Shown piece after piece: positions 6,675 through 8,406 of a stretch of 8,406 nt of DNA (positions are counted from its first letter, which is position 1; each line of letters starts with the position of its first letter). The position numbers and the translations under genes were made by a program. The notes beneath the pieces are model-generated. The model was not told the DNA's origin and did not search any database. It was given only the letters and a program-made list of their open reading frames with translations. Origin of the DNA: Bifidobacterium breve (GTDB lineage: Bacteria > Actinomycetota > Acidimicrobiia > Acidimicrobiales > Ilumatobacteraceae). The stretch is taken from contig CALPPK020000031.1 in the NCBI GenBank assembly GCA_943325435.2, forward strand, positions 1 to 8,406. The letters run 5' to 3'.

Positions 6675-6790
6675 AAAAACCATCTCACTCATACAGACAC
6701 AGTCTTTCGTGAGTTAGTTCCCTTAGGCATGCCTAAGCAGTCATGACATGTGACTCACTTGAGCGTGCTTGGGCGGCAATACTCGTATCG
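6675..6790. other. Divergent intergenic region between the SCO and acyltransferase genes
   Basis: This stretch must hold the promoters of the copper cassette and probably of the acyltransferase. Apart from the palindromes near 6722-6747, I see no convincing -35/-10 pair in either direction. AATACT at 6778-6783 could be a -10 box for a leaderless acyltransferase transcript starting at the GTG, but it matches only four of six bases and has no partner. Confidence 0.5.
6722..6737. promoter_or_regulatory. Perfect 16-bp palindrome, DtxR/IdeR-like operator candidate
   Basis: CTTAGGCATGCCTAAG is its own reverse complement. The TTAGG and CCTAA half sites resemble operators of metal-dependent DtxR/IdeR/MntR-type repressors. 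It lies between divergent genes, 48 bases upstream of the preferred SCO start and about 54 bases before the acyltransferase GTG, so it could control either or both. A second, shorter palindrome GTCATGAC lies beside it at 6740-6747. The arms have no T-run, which argues against a terminator. The regulator is not encoded in the window. Confidence 0.5.
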
Positions 6791-8406
6791 GTGAAACGGC
6801 GTACAGATATTGAGGGGCTCCGCGCCATTGCAGTGCTTGCGGTCTTGCTTTTTCATGCCGGCGTACCTGGCTTGGCTGGTGGCTATGTAGGAGTAGACGT
6901 CTTCTTTGTCGTGTCTGGTTTTCTGATCACCTCTTTATTAGTGGCTGAAAAGAGCAGTACAGGCAAAGTGTCTTTGGGCGCTTTCTACGCCAGGCGCGCT
7001 CGACGCATTTTGCCTGTCTCGGCATTAGTGGCAGTAACAACTCTGATTGCATCATGGATTTGGCTAGAACCATTGCGGCTTCGGTCACTGGCTGATGATG
7101 TTCTGGCTGTTGCCTTGTTCTCCTCGAACTTTGTGTTTGCACATCGCGGAGCTGACTACTTGCAATCTGCACTGCCGCCTTCACCACTGCAGCACTACTG
7201 GAGCTTGGCTGTTGAAGAACAGTTCTATGTCGTGTGGCCTGCGCTAGTGATGTTGGTATGCATTGGTGTTGGAACTCGCACTATGCGCAACGTACGTCTT
7301 CGAGTTGGCATTACAGCTGGTGTTGCATCAGTTGCTTCCTTCATTGCATGTATGGCACTTATGAACTCTTCGCAACCGTGGGCATTTTTCTCACCACATA
7401 CCCGCGCATTTGAGTTAGCAATTGGTGCTCTAGTTGCAGTTGTGCCACTAGGCATTTCAAGGGCAGCAGTTCGAATCAATGCCGTGCTCGCATGGTGTGG
7501 GCTCGCAGGAATTATTGCAACGGTGGTCTTGTTCTCAGAGACCACCACGTTTCCTGGTCCGTGGGCACTTGCCCCGGTTATGGCAACTGCACTCTTATTA
7601 CGTGGCGGAAATGCAACTTCATGGTCGCCTGATGCAATATTGCGTATCTCGCCAATGCAATGGCTAGGTTCGCGTTCGTACTCTGCATATCTGTGGCATT
7701 GGCCAGTACTTATCATCGCTGCGGCTGCGCTAGGCAAGAAACTCTCAGTATTCGAGGGACTTATATGTCTCATGATCTCGCTTGCTCTCTCCGAGTTCTC
7801 ATATCGATTTGTTGAGAATCCCATACGTCGAAATCGCAACATTGCCGGAGTTCGGGCATTGGTGTTAGCCGTTTCTTTGGTTGCTGTTGTCGGTGGGAGT
7901 GCTGTACTCGCACAGAATAATCAGCCATCACGTGATGGTGGTTTGTCGGCAACAGCGCCAACATTGGTTGCTGAGTCATCAACAACTGTTGATACCAATG
8001 TTTCAACAACAACTATTCCTACTGAACCTGAGTTACCGAATGAGGGACCGCCCGTTGAAGCCATTGTGCAAGCGATGACTGCCACTGGTTTGCCCTCAAA
8101 TATCACTCCAACGTTGCAGCAAGCATTGTCTGATATGCCAACGATCTATAGCAACAATTGTCATGCAAGTTTTTCAGCAATACGACCGAAAAATTGTGTG
8201 TATGGCGATGCAACATCATCAACTGTGATTGGTCTGTACGGTGATTCACACGCAGCTCAATGGTTTCCCGCATTTGAGAAAATGGCGATCAAACGAAGTT
8301 GGAAGTTGATCAGTTATACAAAGCGCGGTTGTCCGCCAGCAGACATTCCTACATACAGCAAAGTGTTGGGAAAGAACTACCAGGAATGTGCACCATGGCG
8401 TGAGAA
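6791..8406 (+). CDS. OafA-type acyltransferase 3 with C-terminal SGNH domain, partial
   Basis: The frame is open to the right edge; 538 residues are visible, while full members usually have about 650-700. The N-terminal membrane domain is acyltransferase family 3: IEGLRAIAVLAVLLFHAG (R11, H22), GVDVFFVVSGFLIT (34-47), YARRARRILP (66-75), WSLAVEEQFY (137-146) and a later SYSAYLWHWP segment. A Thr/Ser/Pro-rich linker around residues 380-420 leads to an extracytoplasmic SGNH domain, whose GDSH block is at 484-487; its catalytic Asp and His should lie beyond the window. Such proteins move an acyl group, often acetyl, from the cytoplasm onto surface polysaccharide, peptidoglycan or glycolipid. GTG at 6791 fits the usual short N-terminus, but no Shine-Dalgarno site precedes it. 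An in-frame ATG at 6743 would add 16 residues and begin just after the palindrome. Confidence 0.93.
   Translation, partial: MKRRTDIEGLRAIAVLAVLLFHAGVPGLAGGYVGVDVFFVVSGFLITSLLVAEKSSTGKVSLGAFYARRARRILPVSALVAVTTLIASWIWLEPLRLRSLADDVLAVALFSSNFVFAHRGADYLQSALPPSPLQHYWSLAVEEQFYVVWPALVMLVCIGVGTRTMRNVRLRVGITAGVASVASFIACMALMNSSQPWAFFSPHTRAFELAIGALVAVVPLGISRAAVRINAVLAWCGLAGIIATVVLFSETTTFPGPWALAPVMATALLLRGGNATSWSPDAILRISPMQWLGSRSYSAYLWHWPVLIIAAAALGKKLSVFEGLICLMISLALSEFSYRFVENPIRRNRNIAGVRALVLAVSLVAVVGGSAVLAQNNQPSRDGGLSATAPTLVAESSTTVDTNVSTTTIPTEPELPNEGPPVEAIVQAMTATGLPSNITPTLQQALSDMPTIYSNNCHASFSAIRPKNCVYGDATSSTVIGLYGDSHAAQWFPAFEKMAIKRSWKLISYTKRGCPPADIPTYSKVLGKNYQECAPWRE

Noticed and set aside
7225..7842. Long open frame on the minus strand inside the acyltransferase gene
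   Set aside because: It is antisense to a well-conserved membrane domain and encodes a low-complexity Ala-, Thr- and Arg-rich sequence with no family resemblance.
1..8406. Mobile element, defence island, CRISPR array or phage remnant
   Set aside because: No transposase, integrase, long direct repeats, spaced repeats or toxin-antitoxin-like pairs were seen; all genes belong to ordinary housekeeping or envelope families apart from the DUF2786/HExxH pair.

Overview
The window looks like an ordinary chromosomal segment of a free-living actinobacterium, most likely of the class Acidimicrobiia. I base this on moderate GC, the lipoprotein N-termini (cores followed by CGGSDS-type stretches rich in Ser and Thr), the DUF2786/HExxH gene pair known to me from mycobacteria and other actinobacteria, and frequent starts without a clear Shine-Dalgarno site. 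This placement is inference from style; there is no rRNA or other marker in the window. Coding density is very high. I see no transposase, integrase, phage gene, tRNA or CRISPR array.

Layout. (1) 1-810, plus strand: the C-terminal part of a sulfatase/phosphonate monoester hydrolase-type enzyme, cut by the window edge. It converges on the next block with overlapping stop codons. (2) 5026 down to 807, minus strand: six closely packed genes. In transcription order they are a polar amino-acid ABC importer (binding lipoprotein, permease, ATPase), a DUF2786 protein, a short HExxH metallohydrolase-like protein, and an FMN nitroreductase. Gaps are 44, -4, 25, -4 and 31 nt, so one operon is possible. 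(3) 6674 (or 6692) down to 5135, minus strand: a three-gene copper-handling cassette of an SCO-type lipoprotein, a PCuAC-type lipoprotein, and a membrane-anchored cupredoxin-like protein. The last appears to start at a CTG codon that overlaps the preceding stop. (4) 6675-6790: a divergent intergenic region holding a perfect 16-bp palindrome that resembles DtxR/IdeR-family operators. (5) 6791-8406, plus strand: a large OafA-type membrane acyltransferase with a C-terminal SGNH domain, cut by the right edge.

How the genes work together. The SCO, PCuAC and cupredoxin proteins would all sit on the outer face of the membrane. They plausibly deliver or carry copper for the CuA centre of a cytochrome oxidase encoded elsewhere. 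The ABC genes form a complete importer using one permease type. The DUF2786/HExxH pair is translationally coupled and its function is unknown. The acyltransferase would modify a cell-surface glycan.

No clearly new system stands out. The points most worth a second look are the putative CTG start, the palindrome in front of the copper cassette, the Met-rich insertion in the PCuAC protein, the atypical copper site of the cupredoxin, and the coupled DUF2786/HExxH pair.
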